NCBI GenBank assembly: GCA_017399445.1
Contig: JAFQCM010000104.1
Span: 1-41,820, forward strand
Direction of reading: 5' to 3'
From: Lachnospiraceae bacterium
GTDB lineage: Bacteria > Bacillota > Clostridia > Lachnospirales > Lachnospiraceae
DNA length: 41,820 nt
Shown here piece by piece: positions 1-7,752 of this stretch. The translations under genes were made by a program, and so were the position numbers. The notes under the pieces are model-generated. The model did not search any database and was not told where the DNA came from. It saw only the letters and a program-made list of their open reading frames with translations. Within the stretch, counting starts at the first letter, position 1. Every line of letters begins with the position of its first letter.

Positions 1-212
1 ACCTTTGTATCCATATCAAGAACGCCGCCTGCTTCACGTTCCTTCTTAGTTAAATCCATTACCATGTCCCATAAGTCTTTTGTGTTCTGTGTAGGTCCTG
101 CTAAGAATGCTTCATCACCTTCATAAACTTCATAGTTTTTCTGGATGAAATCTCTTACGTTAACTTCTTTTTCCCAAGCTCCACCTACAAAATCTTTCCA
201 TTCTGGTCTCAT
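1..212 (-). CDS. pflB: Pyruvate formate-lyase, N-terminal part (cut by window edge)
   Basis: The first 70 codons of formate acetyltransferase are visible, entering from the left edge. This cytosolic glycyl-radical enzyme splits pyruvate with CoA into acetyl-CoA and formate during fermentation. The translated start, MRPEWKDFVGGAWEKEVNVR, followed by DFIQKNYEVYEGDEAFLAGP and KKEREAGGVLDMDTK, matches the well-conserved PflB N-terminus. The glycyl-radical loop and the active-site cysteines lie outside the window. The ATG at 212-210 has a TAGGAGG ribosome site about 10 nt upstream (near 223-229). A strong promoter (291-319) and a 14-bp palindrome (336-349) lie upstream. The identity is clear, although the activating enzyme cannot be seen. 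Confidence 0.93.
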   Translation of the reverse strand, partial: MRPEWKDFVGGAWEKEVNVRDFIQKNYEVYEGDEAFLAGPTQNTKDLWDMVMDLTKKEREAGGVLDMDTK

Positions 213-253
213 TTTTGTATCTGCCTCCTATTTTTAATATGAAATATTGTTAA

Positions 254-273
254 GTACTGCTATAAAGCAGTGC
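254..273 (-). promoter_or_regulatory. Small hairpin in the pflB 5' leader
   Basis: The inverted repeat GTACTGC / GCAGTGC (254-260 and 267-273, loop TATAAA, one G-T wobble) sits in the roughly 70-nt leader between the predicted pflB transcription start and its ribosome site. It may stabilise the 5' end of the message. No U-run follows it, so it is not an intrinsic terminator. Confidence 0.4.
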
Positions 274-290
274 CCAGTTTCTATGATTCC

Positions 291-319
291 ATTATAAGAT
301 AATCATTTCCCACAGTCAA
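291..319 (-). promoter_or_regulatory. SigmaA-type promoter of pflB
   Basis: On the minus strand TTGACT (319-314) is followed by a 17-nt spacer and a perfect TATAAT (296-291). The predicted transcription start is near 284, giving a leader of about 72 nt before the pflB ATG. Confidence 0.8.
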
Positions 320-335
320 GAAGTGGAATGTACTT

Positions 336-349
336 TTTTGTATACAAAA
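336..349. promoter_or_regulatory. 14-bp perfect palindrome upstream of the pflB promoter (candidate operator)
   Basis: TTTTGTATACAAAA is a perfect palindrome centred about 58 bp upstream of the predicted pflB transcription start, a typical activator position. Its core TTGTATACAA recurs exactly at 33457-33466 in the hemA promoter region. A dimeric regulator site, for example of GntR type, is an inference from symmetry and placement. Confidence 0.4.
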
Positions 350-399
350 TACAAGTCAGTACAATCTTAAGAAATAGGACATAAATATTAACAGAAATT

Positions 400-1434
400 T
401 CAAATTAAATTTGCAAAATAGTCAATTATTTCATAGGAAAGGAGGAAATATAGTGGCCCTAACAGGACACCAGCAAGTCCAAATAATTGTATTCCGGTAT
501 AGATAGCAATCAAAATAAGAATAGAGGGAATTCCGAATTTATTCCCAATAAGCCGGGGTTCTAAAATTTCTCTGCTTAAAGCGGTTATCAGATAAAGTGT
601 CAAGTATACAGCAGCATAAAAAAAGTCTGCCTGAAAAAGATAAAAGATGCTACAGGGAATAAAAAAACATCCGGTACCTAAAAAAGGCATAGCGTCCAGA
701 AGTCCAATACCAATGCCAAGAAGCAGGGCATAGGGATTTTTTAAAATAAACAGTCCAATAATGCATAGAGTACAAATTACCAGTAGGATAATTAGCTGGG
801 CTTTCAAATAGGTGCCTAGTAATTGTTTTGTGTCTGTGTAGAGTTTATAGAAAAAAGTATAAAAAGAAGATTTTCGAATGGCGGTCTGAATGGTGTTATA
901 GTCTTTTGCCCATAGAACAAAAGAAATAAAAGTGATGAAGCATATAGTAATTAGATTAATTATTATTTTCATATAAGAAAAGGACTGGGAAAAAAGATTA
1001 GAGCTGATGTTGTTTTGAAAATTATCAATGAACTTCTGAAAACAGGAAAAAATAGAAGTTTCAATATCACCAGCAGCAATTCCAGTCAAGTTTTCAAGGG
1101 CATTGCAAATAGAAGAAATATAGCTATTTATAGTAGTTTCATAATAAGTAAGGTTTTCTGTAAGAGATTTTAGTTCATTTAACAGTGCTCGACCTAAAAA
1201 GAAGATAATAGTGGCAGTTAAAGAGAAAAACAGAATCGTAAAGCCAATACTTAATATGGTAGGAGATATGTGAAAACGTTTGGAATATTTTTGAAATAAG
1301 GGGTGCATTAGCAAGGCAATTCCAGCACTTATGAGAAAAGGGAAAAAAATGGGAACAATAAATTTAAAAGATAAGTATAGTACAATTAATGTAATAACTG
1401 CAATGAGTGGTTTGTAAAAAGATTTTGCCTGCAT
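400..1434 (-). CDS. AI-2E/YtvI family multi-spanning membrane protein
   Basis: A 344-residue membrane protein of the AI-2E transporter superfamily. The subgroup containing Bacillus subtilis sporulation protein YtvI is the closest match I recognise. Hydrophobic segments lie near residues 10-46, 60-85, 157-178, 213-260 and 305-340, and a less hydrophobic, probably extracytoplasmic stretch falls near residues 85-155. The late motif GIGIGLLDAMPFLGTG and the following EPRLIGNKFGIPS are typical of the family. The transported substrate is not known. The gene follows rluA on the same strand with a gap of about 50 nt. Its GGGAGG ribosome site (1441-1446) is one arm of an 11-bp inverted repeat whose other arm covers the rluA stop, which suggests translational coupling. 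Confidence 0.75.
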   Translation of the reverse strand: MQAKSFYKPLIAVITLIVLYLSFKFIVPIFFPFLISAGIALLMHPLFQKYSKRFHISPTILSIGFTILFFSLTATIIFFLGRALLNELKSLTENLTYYETTINSYISSICNALENLTGIAAGDIETSIFSCFQKFIDNFQNNISSNLFSQSFSYMKIIINLITICFITFISFVLWAKDYNTIQTAIRKSSFYTFFYKLYTDTKQLLGTYLKAQLIILLVICTLCIIGLFILKNPYALLLGIGIGLLDAMPFLGTGCFFIPCSIFYLFQADFFYAAVYLTLYLITALSREILEPRLIGNKFGIPSILILIAIYTGIQLFGLAGVLLGPLYFLLSYEIIDYFANLI

Positions 1435-1441
1435 AATATAC

Positions 1442-1497
1442 CTCCCGAATAATTCTTTTCTAAAGTATTTGTAGAAGTTAAGATTTTTATTCGGGAG
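1442..1497 (-). promoter_or_regulatory. Hairpin sequestering the ribosome site of the YtvI-like gene
   Basis: CTCCCGAATAA (1442-1452) and TTATTCGGGAG (1487-1497) are a perfect 11-bp inverted repeat separated by 34 nt. In the minus-strand message the upstream arm contains the last codons and stop of rluA (stop at 1489-1487). The downstream arm contains the GGGAG ribosome site for the next gene. A ribosome finishing rluA would open the stem and free the site. Confidence 0.6.
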
Positions 1498-2182
1498 ATA
1501 AGGATAAAAATTCCGGATTTTGTGGCTGAATGTTAAAATCCATTTTTTCTAGGGTGGATGGGTGTTTAAAAGCTAAATGGGAGGCGCACAGGCAAAGATT
1601 CACAGCAAAATCTCCGCCATATTTTGTGTCACCAAGTAGAGGGGTTCCCATATTTGCCATCTGTACTCTTATTTGATGATGACGCCCGGTTTTTAAAGAA
1701 ATTTGTAAAAGGGCATGGATTGTATCATGAGTAAGTACTTTATAATCAAGAATTGCTTTTTTTGCTTCTTTTATAGAAGGAGTTGCCACCTTAGAAAGAT
1801 TGGTTTTACCATCTTTTATCAAATAATCTGTTAATGTCTGGGCAGATTTTTGGGGAATAACAGAAGTGATTGCCAGATATTCTTTTACCACTTGATTGGT
1901 GGTTAGTTGTCTGGTAAGTTCTGCAGCTGCTTTTTGGTTTTTCGCAAACAACACAAGTCCTTCTACTGGTTGGTCTAAACGGTTGATAATGGCAAGATAA
2001 GGAGTTTGGTTATTTTTAAGTGTTTTTGCCAGATGGTTTTTTAAAAGACTTTCTAAATCTTTTTGGGTAAGGCTTTTTGTCTGCACAGGCAAACCAGCCG
2101 GTTTGTGGCAGACAAGTATATCCTTATCTTCATATATAATTATCTTGGAAATGTCATAAGTTTTTTGCTGTAATGGTTTCAA
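1487..2182 (-). CDS. RluA-family RNA pseudouridine synthase
   Basis: A 231-residue enzyme of the RluA/RluD family, which isomerises uridine to pseudouridine in rRNA or tRNA. The catalytic motif reads INRLDQPVEGLVLFAK (residues about 66-81), with the conserved Asp in RLD. It departs from the usual HRLDRxTSG by Asn, Gln and Val substitutions. The later motif LKTGRHHQIRVQMA and LLGDTKYGG are also conserved. There is no S4 RNA-binding domain, so it resembles the short RluA type. The start is TTG, set by AAAGGAG seven nucleotides upstream; no ATG fits better. The RNA target cannot be told from sequence. The gene lies 30 nt after the ABC-F gene and is probably cotranscribed with it. Confidence 0.88.
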   Translation of the reverse strand: MKPLQQKTYDISKIIIYEDKDILVCHKPAGLPVQTKSLTQKDLESLLKNHLAKTLKNNQTPYLAIINRLDQPVEGLVLFAKNQKAAAELTRQLTTNQVVKEYLAITSVIPQKSAQTLTDYLIKDGKTNLSKVATPSIKEAKKAILDYKVLTHDTIHALLQISLKTGRHHQIRVQMANMGTPLLGDTKYGGDFAVNLCLCASHLAFKHPSTLEKMDFNIQPQNPEFLSLSPE

Positions 2183-2212
2183 AATATTGCTCCTTTTGTG
2201 GGAGAGCCTGCA

Positions 2213-3766
2213 CTATAATCTGGTAGTCCATTTGGTACAATCCCAAATGTCAGTAGCAAGCCCTTCGTAAAATTCCGGTTCATGGCATACCATTAAAATG
2301 CTTCCTTTATATTCTTTTAAAGCACGTTTCAATTCTTCTTTGGCATCTACATCCAAATGATTGGTAGGCTCGTCCAGTACTAAAATATTGGTTTCTCTGT
2401 TAATTAACTTACATAAACGAACTTTTGCCTGTTCTCCCCCACTTAGTACTTTTACTTTACTTTCAATGTGTTTGGTGGTAAGACCACATTTTGCCAGGGC
2501 AGAACGAACTTCGTACTGGGAATAGGATGGAAATTCCTGCCATATTTCTTCTAAGCAGCTGGTTTCAATGCCTTTTGGAGTTTCTTGTTCAAAGTAACCA
2601 ATACTTAAATAATCACCTAATACTACTTTTCCGGAAAGTGGTTTAATCAAGCCTAAAATACTCTTTAATAAAGTAGATTTTCCAATTCCGTTGGCACCGG
2701 TCAATACCAGTTTTTCGCCTCGTTCCATCCGAAGGTTTAGAGGACTGGATAAAGCTTCCTCATATCCAATTACTAAGTCTGTAGTTTCAAATATGTATCT
2801 TCCTGGAGTACGGGCAGTTTTAAAATAAAATTCTGGTTTTGGTTTTTCCTGGGCAAGTTCAATAATATCCATTTTATCCAGCTTTTTTTGTCTGGACATT
2901 GCCATATTTCTGGTAGAAACTCTTGCCTTATTTCTTGCTACAAAATCTTTTAAGTCAGCAATTTCTTGCTGTTGTCTATTATAGGCAGCTTCTAACTGGG
3001 CTTTCTTCATGGCGTAAACTTCCTGGAATTTGTCATAATCACCAACATAACGAGTTAATTCCTGATTGTCCATGTGATAAATCAAGTTAATTACACTATT
3101 TAAGAAAGGAATGTCATGAGAAATGAGAATAAAAGCATTTTCATAATCATTCAAATATCTTTTTAACCATTCAATATGTTCTACATCAAGATAGTTGGTA
3201 GGTTCGTCTAAAAGTAAGATGTCTGGTTTTTCCAACAATAGTTTTCCAAGTAAAACTTTGGTACGCTGTCCACCACTTAAATCAGTGACATCTTTGTCTA
3301 AACCTAAATCTAATAAGCCAAGGGCTCTTGCAACTTCTTCTACTTTAGCATCAATGACATAGAAGTCATGAAGGGTAAGAGTAGTCTGAATGGTTCCCAG
3401 TTCTTCCATCAATTCTTCTAATTCTGTTTCAGAAGCTTCCCCCATTTTGTCACAGATTTCATTCATTTTCTGTTCCATTTCAAAAAGATAAGCAAAGGCA
3501 GAGCGTAATACATCGCCAATGGTCATGCCTTTTTCTAATACAGTATGCTGGTCTAAATAACCAATACGAATATTTTTTGCCCATTCAATTTTACCTTCAT
3601 CCGGTGTTAATGTTCCGGTTATAATATTCATAAAGGTAGATTTGCCTTCACCATTAGCACCAATAAGGCCAATATGCTCCCCTTTTAAAAGGCGGAAAGA
3701 TACATCATTAAAGATTGCTCTGTCACCAAAGCCGTGGGATAAATGTTCTACGTTTAATATACTCAT
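2213..3766 (-). CDS. ABC-F family ATP-binding protein
   Basis: A 517-residue soluble protein with two ABC ATPase domains and no membrane segment, the ABC-F layout of ribosome-binding translation factors and antibiotic-protection proteins. Domain 1 has Walker A GANGEGKST (residues about 37-45), signature LSGGQ and Walker B LLLDEPTNYLD. Domain 2 has GANGIGKST, LSGGEQ and LVLDEPTNHLD. A charged, helical inter-domain linker lies near residues 245-310. The C-terminus ends soon after domain 2, with no long tail. ABC-F proteins act on the ribosomal E site. Whether this one gives drug resistance or is a housekeeping factor cannot be decided here. It starts at ATG with AAGGAG upstream, just behind the mecA terminator hairpin. 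Confidence 0.92.
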   Translation of the reverse strand: MSILNVEHLSHGFGDRAIFNDVSFRLLKGEHIGLIGANGEGKSTFMNIITGTLTPDEGKIEWAKNIRIGYLDQHTVLEKGMTIGDVLRSAFAYLFEMEQKMNEICDKMGEASETELEELMEELGTIQTTLTLHDFYVIDAKVEEVARALGLLDLGLDKDVTDLSGGQRTKVLLGKLLLEKPDILLLDEPTNYLDVEHIEWLKRYLNDYENAFILISHDIPFLNSVINLIYHMDNQELTRYVGDYDKFQEVYAMKKAQLEAAYNRQQQEIADLKDFVARNKARVSTRNMAMSRQKKLDKMDIIELAQEKPKPEFYFKTARTPGRYIFETTDLVIGYEEALSSPLNLRMERGEKLVLTGANGIGKSTLLKSILGLIKPLSGKVVLGDYLSIGYFEQETPKGIETSCLEEIWQEFPSYSQYEVRSALAKCGLTTKHIESKVKVLSGGEQAKVRLCKLINRETNILVLDEPTNHLDVDAKEELKRALKEYKGSILMVCHEPEFYEGLATDIWDCTKWTTRL

Positions 3767-3780
3767 GTAAAATCTCCTTG

Positions 3781-3810
3781 TAAAAAAGAAAAGGAGTAAA
3801 ACTCCTTTTC
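3781..3810 (-). terminator. Intrinsic terminator after mecA / attenuator before the ABC-F gene
   Basis: A perfect 10-bp stem GAAAAGGAGT / ACTCCTTTTC (3788-3797 and 3801-3810, 3-nt loop) is followed on the minus strand by TTTTTTA. It overlaps the mecA stop codon. Only about 14 nt separate the U-run from the ABC-F start, so no promoter fits between them. ABC-F expression must come by read-through or from a promoter inside mecA. Confidence 0.85.
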
Positions 3811-4592
3811 TAAATCTCAGCTAAATGCTGTAATGCACTGTTTTTAATTATTAGTTTGTGATGTTCCTCAAAATAAGCCTCCACAGCAGGAGAATATTTT
3901 TCTGGTACTGCATATTCAGAAAGAATATTGCATACCTTGTTAAATTCTTCCGGTGAATGGTCGGACTTACGAAGGAATAACATGTAGGTATTGGTTTCGA
4001 TATTTTTATATAAGGTATTTACACCCACATAAAAACCATTTAATACCTGAGAAATTCGAATTGCTGTGTCTAAAGTGTCTACCTGAAATAATCTGGTCAA
4101 ATCCATAACCGGAATGGATATTTCAACAGGTTCTTTTGATTTGCCGGCAGATAAGGTTTCGGGTAATGGAACAAATTCTTTTTCCTGCTTAGAAGCACTC
4201 TTGGTATTTTCTTCATGAAGCTTCTTAAATAAATCAAGAATATCATCAGCACCTTCCGCAAATGTATTTACTGCATTTTCAAGTTCGTTTAAAGCACTTT
4301 CATTGGCAGGCGCAAATTTAGAAAATCTTGTATCTAATTCATCCGGATCCTCTACCTTTGTAATAATTAAGATAATACAATCAGGTGACAGTGGTATTGC
4401 TTCTATCATAAGAGGAATATCTTCAGCTTCAAAACCAAATTCATAGGAAGCCTGCTGCATCATATCACGAAAAAGTGATTTCGCTTTTTCAGTTCCATAA
4501 GCAAGCTCGCTAAGTTTTAACTGGCGGTCAGCTAAATCATCTTTGGTTAAGGTACATCTAATCTGATTATCGCTTACTTTTTCAATTTTCAT
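3810..4592 (-). CDS. mecA: Adaptor protein MecA
   Basis: A 260-residue MecA-family adaptor, which in Bacillus delivers substrates such as ComK to the ClpC/ClpP protease. The N-terminal domain (residues 1-85) starts MKIEKVSDNQIRCTLTKDDL and continues with ELAYGTEKAKSLFRDMMQQA, both typical of MecA. An acidic linker follows (about 90-150). The C-terminal domain (about 160-260, from IPVMDLTRLFQVDTLDTAIR) is the part that binds ClpC in the known family. The ATG at 4592 is preferred over an in-frame GTG nine bases earlier because GAGGA lies 10 nt before the ATG but only 1 nt before the GTG. A promoter lies at 4686-4714 and a terminator overlaps the stop. Confidence 0.92.
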   Translation of the reverse strand: MKIEKVSDNQIRCTLTKDDLADRQLKLSELAYGTEKAKSLFRDMMQQASYEFGFEAEDIPLMIEAIPLSPDCIILIITKVEDPDELDTRFSKFAPANESALNELENAVNTFAEGADDILDLFKKLHEENTKSASKQEKEFVPLPETLSAGKSKEPVEISIPVMDLTRLFQVDTLDTAIRISQVLNGFYVGVNTLYKNIETNTYMLFLRKSDHSPEEFNKVCNILSEYAVPEKYSPAVEAYFEEHHKLIIKNSALQHLAEI

Positions 4593-4685
4593 TCTTATCA
4601 CTTCCTCACTTATTGTTAAACAAGTAATTGTTATATCAATAGTATATCAAAAAAATCAAAAATGTCTACTAATTTTGGTAAACAA

Positions 4686-4714
4686 AGTATATACAATATA
4701 GAATGTGAAGTCAA
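4686..4714 (-). promoter_or_regulatory. SigmaA-type promoter of mecA
   Basis: On the minus strand TTGACT (4714-4709) and TATACT (4691-4686) are separated by 17 nt. This gives a leader of about 90 nt before the mecA ATG. Confidence 0.7.
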
Positions 4715-4887
4715 TAGAGGATTTAAACATAAAATATTAAAAAAGAATAAACTAACTAACTTGTATATCTTTAACAAAAAATATGGGGAGACGAAGGATA
4801 AACTTTTTAAAAATTAAACTAGTGCGAAAAAAGTTTGTGGTAATATACAACAGAAATGCGGAAAAGCTATTGCAACGGAGGCAAAGG

Positions 4888-6339
4888 ATGGCTATAATGG
4901 CAGCAAGAGGTAAGGGATTCCGGCAGAAAGGAGGAAAGAAAGCGAAAACAGGAATCATTTTATTTCAAAAGTATAAGCTATTGGAAAGAACAGGTACAGG
5001 CAATGGAAGCGAAGTTTATATAGCAGAACATATGAAACTTCATGCTTTAAGAGCTGTAAAATGTGTGGAAAAAGAAAAAATTCCCTATGAGAAATTAGTA
5101 AAAGAAGTAGTTTATCTGAAAAGTCTTAATCACCCGGGAATTCCAGTTATTTATGATCTGGAAGAAGATGACAAGTATTTTTATATTATAGAAGAGTATG
5201 TTGCGGGTGAATCTTTAAAATCCATGTTGACAAGACATAAAAAATTTTCCCTTGATGAAATTGTAGAATATGGTATTCAACTGTGTAAGATTGTGGGTTA
5301 TTTGCACAATCAAAAACCGTATCCAATTCTTCATTCTGATATTACACCAGCTAATATTATTGTAAAGAATGAAAAGGTAAAGCTGGTTGATTTTGGAAAT
5401 TCTATTAGGATTACCGGAAAAGAACAGAAGGAAGATGTATACGGTACATTAGATTACATGTCACCTGAGGGGAGACAGGAAACTATATATAATGTGAGAG
5501 CAGATATTTATGGTGTTTGTTCTGTATTAAATGTTTTGTATAATGAAGGGATTTGCAAGAATAAAACTACAATAAAAGAGAATAGGAAAATGGCTCAAGT
5601 AAGAAAAATAATTTTAAAGGGAATTCATGAAGAGGCTGAAAAAAGGTATGAAAGTATAGATGAATTGCAAATTAAACTGGAATTATGTAAAAAAGAAAAA
5701 GTGGAAGCTCTTACCTCGCCAGGAAAAAATGAAAATATTGGCATTACCATTGGCTGTGGAGGAATCACCCCCTGTGCAGGAGTTACCACCTTGGCACTAG
5801 CTATGGTGGAAGTATTTGGTCAGGAGGGGAAAGCTGCATTGGTAGAACTTGATGGAAAAAGTGATTTAGGCAAGTGGAAAATGTGGCAGGAGGAACATGG
5901 CAGATATCTGGAAAATATGAAATATGGTTTTCGATGTGATGATATAGATTATTACCCTAATGCTGATAATGATACACTTTTATATGTATTGAACCTTGGC
6001 TATCAAGTAGTTGTAATGGATTTTGGAAATTTTAAAAATGGTTATGAAAATGATTTCAAAAAATGCAATAGAAAAGTATTGCTTGGAAATTATAGTGTGT
6101 GGAATTACGAACAGTCTATTCGGAAATTAGAAAATATTATGGATGGAATGACAACGAAAGACTGGATTTATATGAGCATTTGCAGTGATCAGGGAATTTG
6201 CACCATTTTAGAAAATAAATTAGGAATCCGTATACAAAAACTTCACCCCTTTAAGAATAAAAGCCAACAGGAAAGCATTATAAAGAGTATCTGGAATGGC
6301 AAAAAGAAAACAAAAATTTTTCCTATAAAACGTTGTTAA
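4888..6339 (+). CDS. Protein kinase-like domain fused to a degenerate ParA/MinD-like P-loop domain
   Basis: A 483-residue soluble protein. The N-terminal half is a Hanks-type Ser/Thr kinase domain. It has a glycine loop GTGNGSEVY, ATP lysine in RAVKCV (K58), a helix-C Glu, catalytic loop HSDITPANIIV (D151, N156; the usual HRD Arg is Ser), DFG at 168-170 and SPE in place of APE. There is no transmembrane or PASTA segment. The C-terminal half (from about residue 284) reads as an alpha/beta NTPase fold starting GITIGCGGITPCAGVTTLA, where a ParA/MinD Walker A would be, but the Walker lysines are missing. VVVMDFGNF could stand for Walker B. Such deviant P-loops resemble TadZ/CpaE-like proteins of pilus loci, but no pilus gene is near. 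The ATG at 4888 is chosen for GGAGG six bases upstream; the frame is open back to 4783 without a ribosome site. Confidence 0.75.
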   Translation: MAIMAARGKGFRQKGGKKAKTGIILFQKYKLLERTGTGNGSEVYIAEHMKLHALRAVKCVEKEKIPYEKLVKEVVYLKSLNHPGIPVIYDLEEDDKYFYIIEEYVAGESLKSMLTRHKKFSLDEIVEYGIQLCKIVGYLHNQKPYPILHSDITPANIIVKNEKVKLVDFGNSIRITGKEQKEDVYGTLDYMSPEGRQETIYNVRADIYGVCSVLNVLYNEGICKNKTTIKENRKMAQVRKIILKGIHEEAEKRYESIDELQIKLELCKKEKVEALTSPGKNENIGITIGCGGITPCAGVTTLALAMVEVFGQEGKAALVELDGKSDLGKWKMWQEEHGRYLENMKYGFRCDDIDYYPNADNDTLLYVLNLGYQVVVMDFGNFKNGYENDFKKCNRKVLLGNYSVWNYEQSIRKLENIMDGMTTKDWIYMSICSDQGICTILENKLGIRIQKLHPFKNKSQQESIIKSIWNGKKKTKIFPIKRC

Positions 6340-6423
6340 ACCTGTAAAAAGTTAGACCATAACATATCACAAAAAGGTAACTTTGCAATAGTATCCATTT
6401 TGAAACTGGTATAAATGGTAGTT

Positions 6424-6483
6424 ACTGCACCGGTAAGAAATTAAAGGGCACCCGCATATGGAGCAGGAAAAAGCCGGTGCAGT
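6424..6483. terminator. Long-loop inverted repeat between convergent genes (possible bidirectional terminator or RNA structure)
   Basis: ACTGCACCGG (6424-6433) and CCGGTGCAGT (6474-6483) form a perfect, GC-rich 10-bp stem around a 40-nt loop. It lies between the 3' ends of the kinase gene and the acyltransferase gene. The plus strand continues ATGAAAAATTATTTTT, a poor U-run, and the minus strand has none. A second, 6-bp pair (CCATTT / AAATGG, about 6392-6420) lies just upstream. Transcription end or a structured RNA are both possible. Confidence 0.4.
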
Positions 6484-6491
6484 ATGAAAAA

Positions 6492-7550
6492 TTATTTTTC
6501 CGCTGTAAATTTTCTAGTTAGTTGTAAAATTAGAAAATCCATAATTGTTGAAAAGATAATAGTTATTAAAAGAAAAGTGATAATTCCTATACTATAAGAA
6601 AGTTCTGGGCAAAAAATACAAAACATACATATGATGAAAAGCTGATACACATACATTGGATAGCTGATTTTTCCCAGGAAGGCAAATATTTTGGAAGAAA
6701 ACAGCTGGGATGTATAAGTAAGGTTGGAAAATGCAAGAGTAATACCAGCAAACAACATAAGTACATAATAAAAATCGTATTGAGTATTGGCAGAAAACAT
6801 ACCTCCTGCAATTACCCCAATAAAAAGGAAAGACTCAATAAAAGAAAGTAAAATCCGTACGGGCTTTGCAAGAGAGATATCCTTGGTGAGTAAATAATTG
6901 CTGAGTGCGTAGGAAAGAGCGCCTAAACTCATTGCAGCAAAGCCTCTGGTAAGGGCATCGGAAAGTCCTAAAAACTGGCTTCCGCCCCATACATCAAGAT
7001 GTCCTACATTTGCAGAAAAAAAGCTATATGTGGCAAGTACCGCTAATGGAGCGATAATTGTCAGATAAAGTTTTTCATTAAACCGAACCAAGGCATAAAT
7101 AAAAAATCCTGCTATTAATAAGGAAGAAAGATACCAAGTGGGATAGTTTAAAAGTCCAAAACTCTTTAATCCGGAAGCATGAAGGAAAAGAAGTTCAAAG
7201 ATATAGCCTAGGAGCCCTTTAAGCCATTGAACCAGTCCGTTGCCATTTACTATCATGGAAGAAATGAAAAGAAGCAGAAAGGCAGTAATATAATGAGGGT
7301 AGAGTTTCTTTGCCCTGGATAGTGTAAATGTGTAGGAAGATATATTTTTAGTGTGAGCTGATTTCATAATCATATAACCGGAAACCAGAAAAAAGAACTC
7401 TGTTCCAATATATGCACCGGAAAAATAGGGGGTAGATTTAAAGTAAGAATTACTAAAATGCATAATGGCAATGGTGCATATAAAAAGAAAACGGAAAAAT
7501 TCAATTTCATTGTTTCGGTTGATATTCTTTACATTGGATTGTTGATACAT
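6492..7550 (-). CDS. Acyltransferase 3 family integral membrane protein
   Basis: A 352-residue membrane protein of the acyltransferase 3 family (OafA/NodX-like), which moves acyl groups onto surface polysaccharides or other envelope molecules. The N-terminus has RNNEIEFFRFLFICTIAIMH and then GAYIGTEFFFLVSGYMIM, where the family usually carries R...R..a...v...H and FFxlSGf. The His at the end of the first segment is the presumed catalytic residue. About ten hydrophobic segments follow. There is no C-terminal SGNH domain. ATG start with GGGAG seven bases upstream. It is transcribed alone, convergent with the kinase gene and divergent from the GH18 gene. The acceptor is unknown. Confidence 0.85.
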   Translation of the reverse strand: MYQQSNVKNINRNNEIEFFRFLFICTIAIMHFSNSYFKSTPYFSGAYIGTEFFFLVSGYMIMKSAHTKNISSYTFTLSRAKKLYPHYITAFLLLFISSMIVNGNGLVQWLKGLLGYIFELLFLHASGLKSFGLLNYPTWYLSSLLIAGFFIYALVRFNEKLYLTIIAPLAVLATYSFFSANVGHLDVWGGSQFLGLSDALTRGFAAMSLGALSYALSNYLLTKDISLAKPVRILLSFIESFLFIGVIAGGMFSANTQYDFYYVLMLFAGITLAFSNLTYTSQLFSSKIFAFLGKISYPMYVYQLFIICMFCIFCPELSYSIGIITFLLITIIFSTIMDFLILQLTRKFTAEK

Positions 7551-7659
7551 ACATGAACTCCCTTCAAAAAATTAATACATAGTTATAAACTGCTATGATA
7601 ATAGCATGTTTTGGTAAGAATGGCAATTAGTCTGTTAGAGAAATCCCACACTTTCCACA

Positions 7660-7688
7660 TTGATAAGCGAACTTAAGTATGTTACTAT
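7660..7688 (+). promoter_or_regulatory. SigmaA-type promoter of the GH18-cwlD genes
   Basis: TTGATA (7660-7665), a 17-nt spacer and TACTAT (7683-7688) lie about 65 bp upstream of the GH18 gene start and point into it. Confidence 0.55.
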
Positions 7689-7752
7689 AGCATAGACGGT
7701 TATTTTACGAATACTTAATATTAAGCTGAAAAACATGGCGATGGAGGGAAAA

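Noticed and set aside
4783..4887. N-terminal extension of the kinase gene starting at ATG 4783
   Set aside because: There is no ribosome site, the sequence is basic and not kinase-like, and GGAGG at 4877-4881 is well spaced for the ATG at 4888.
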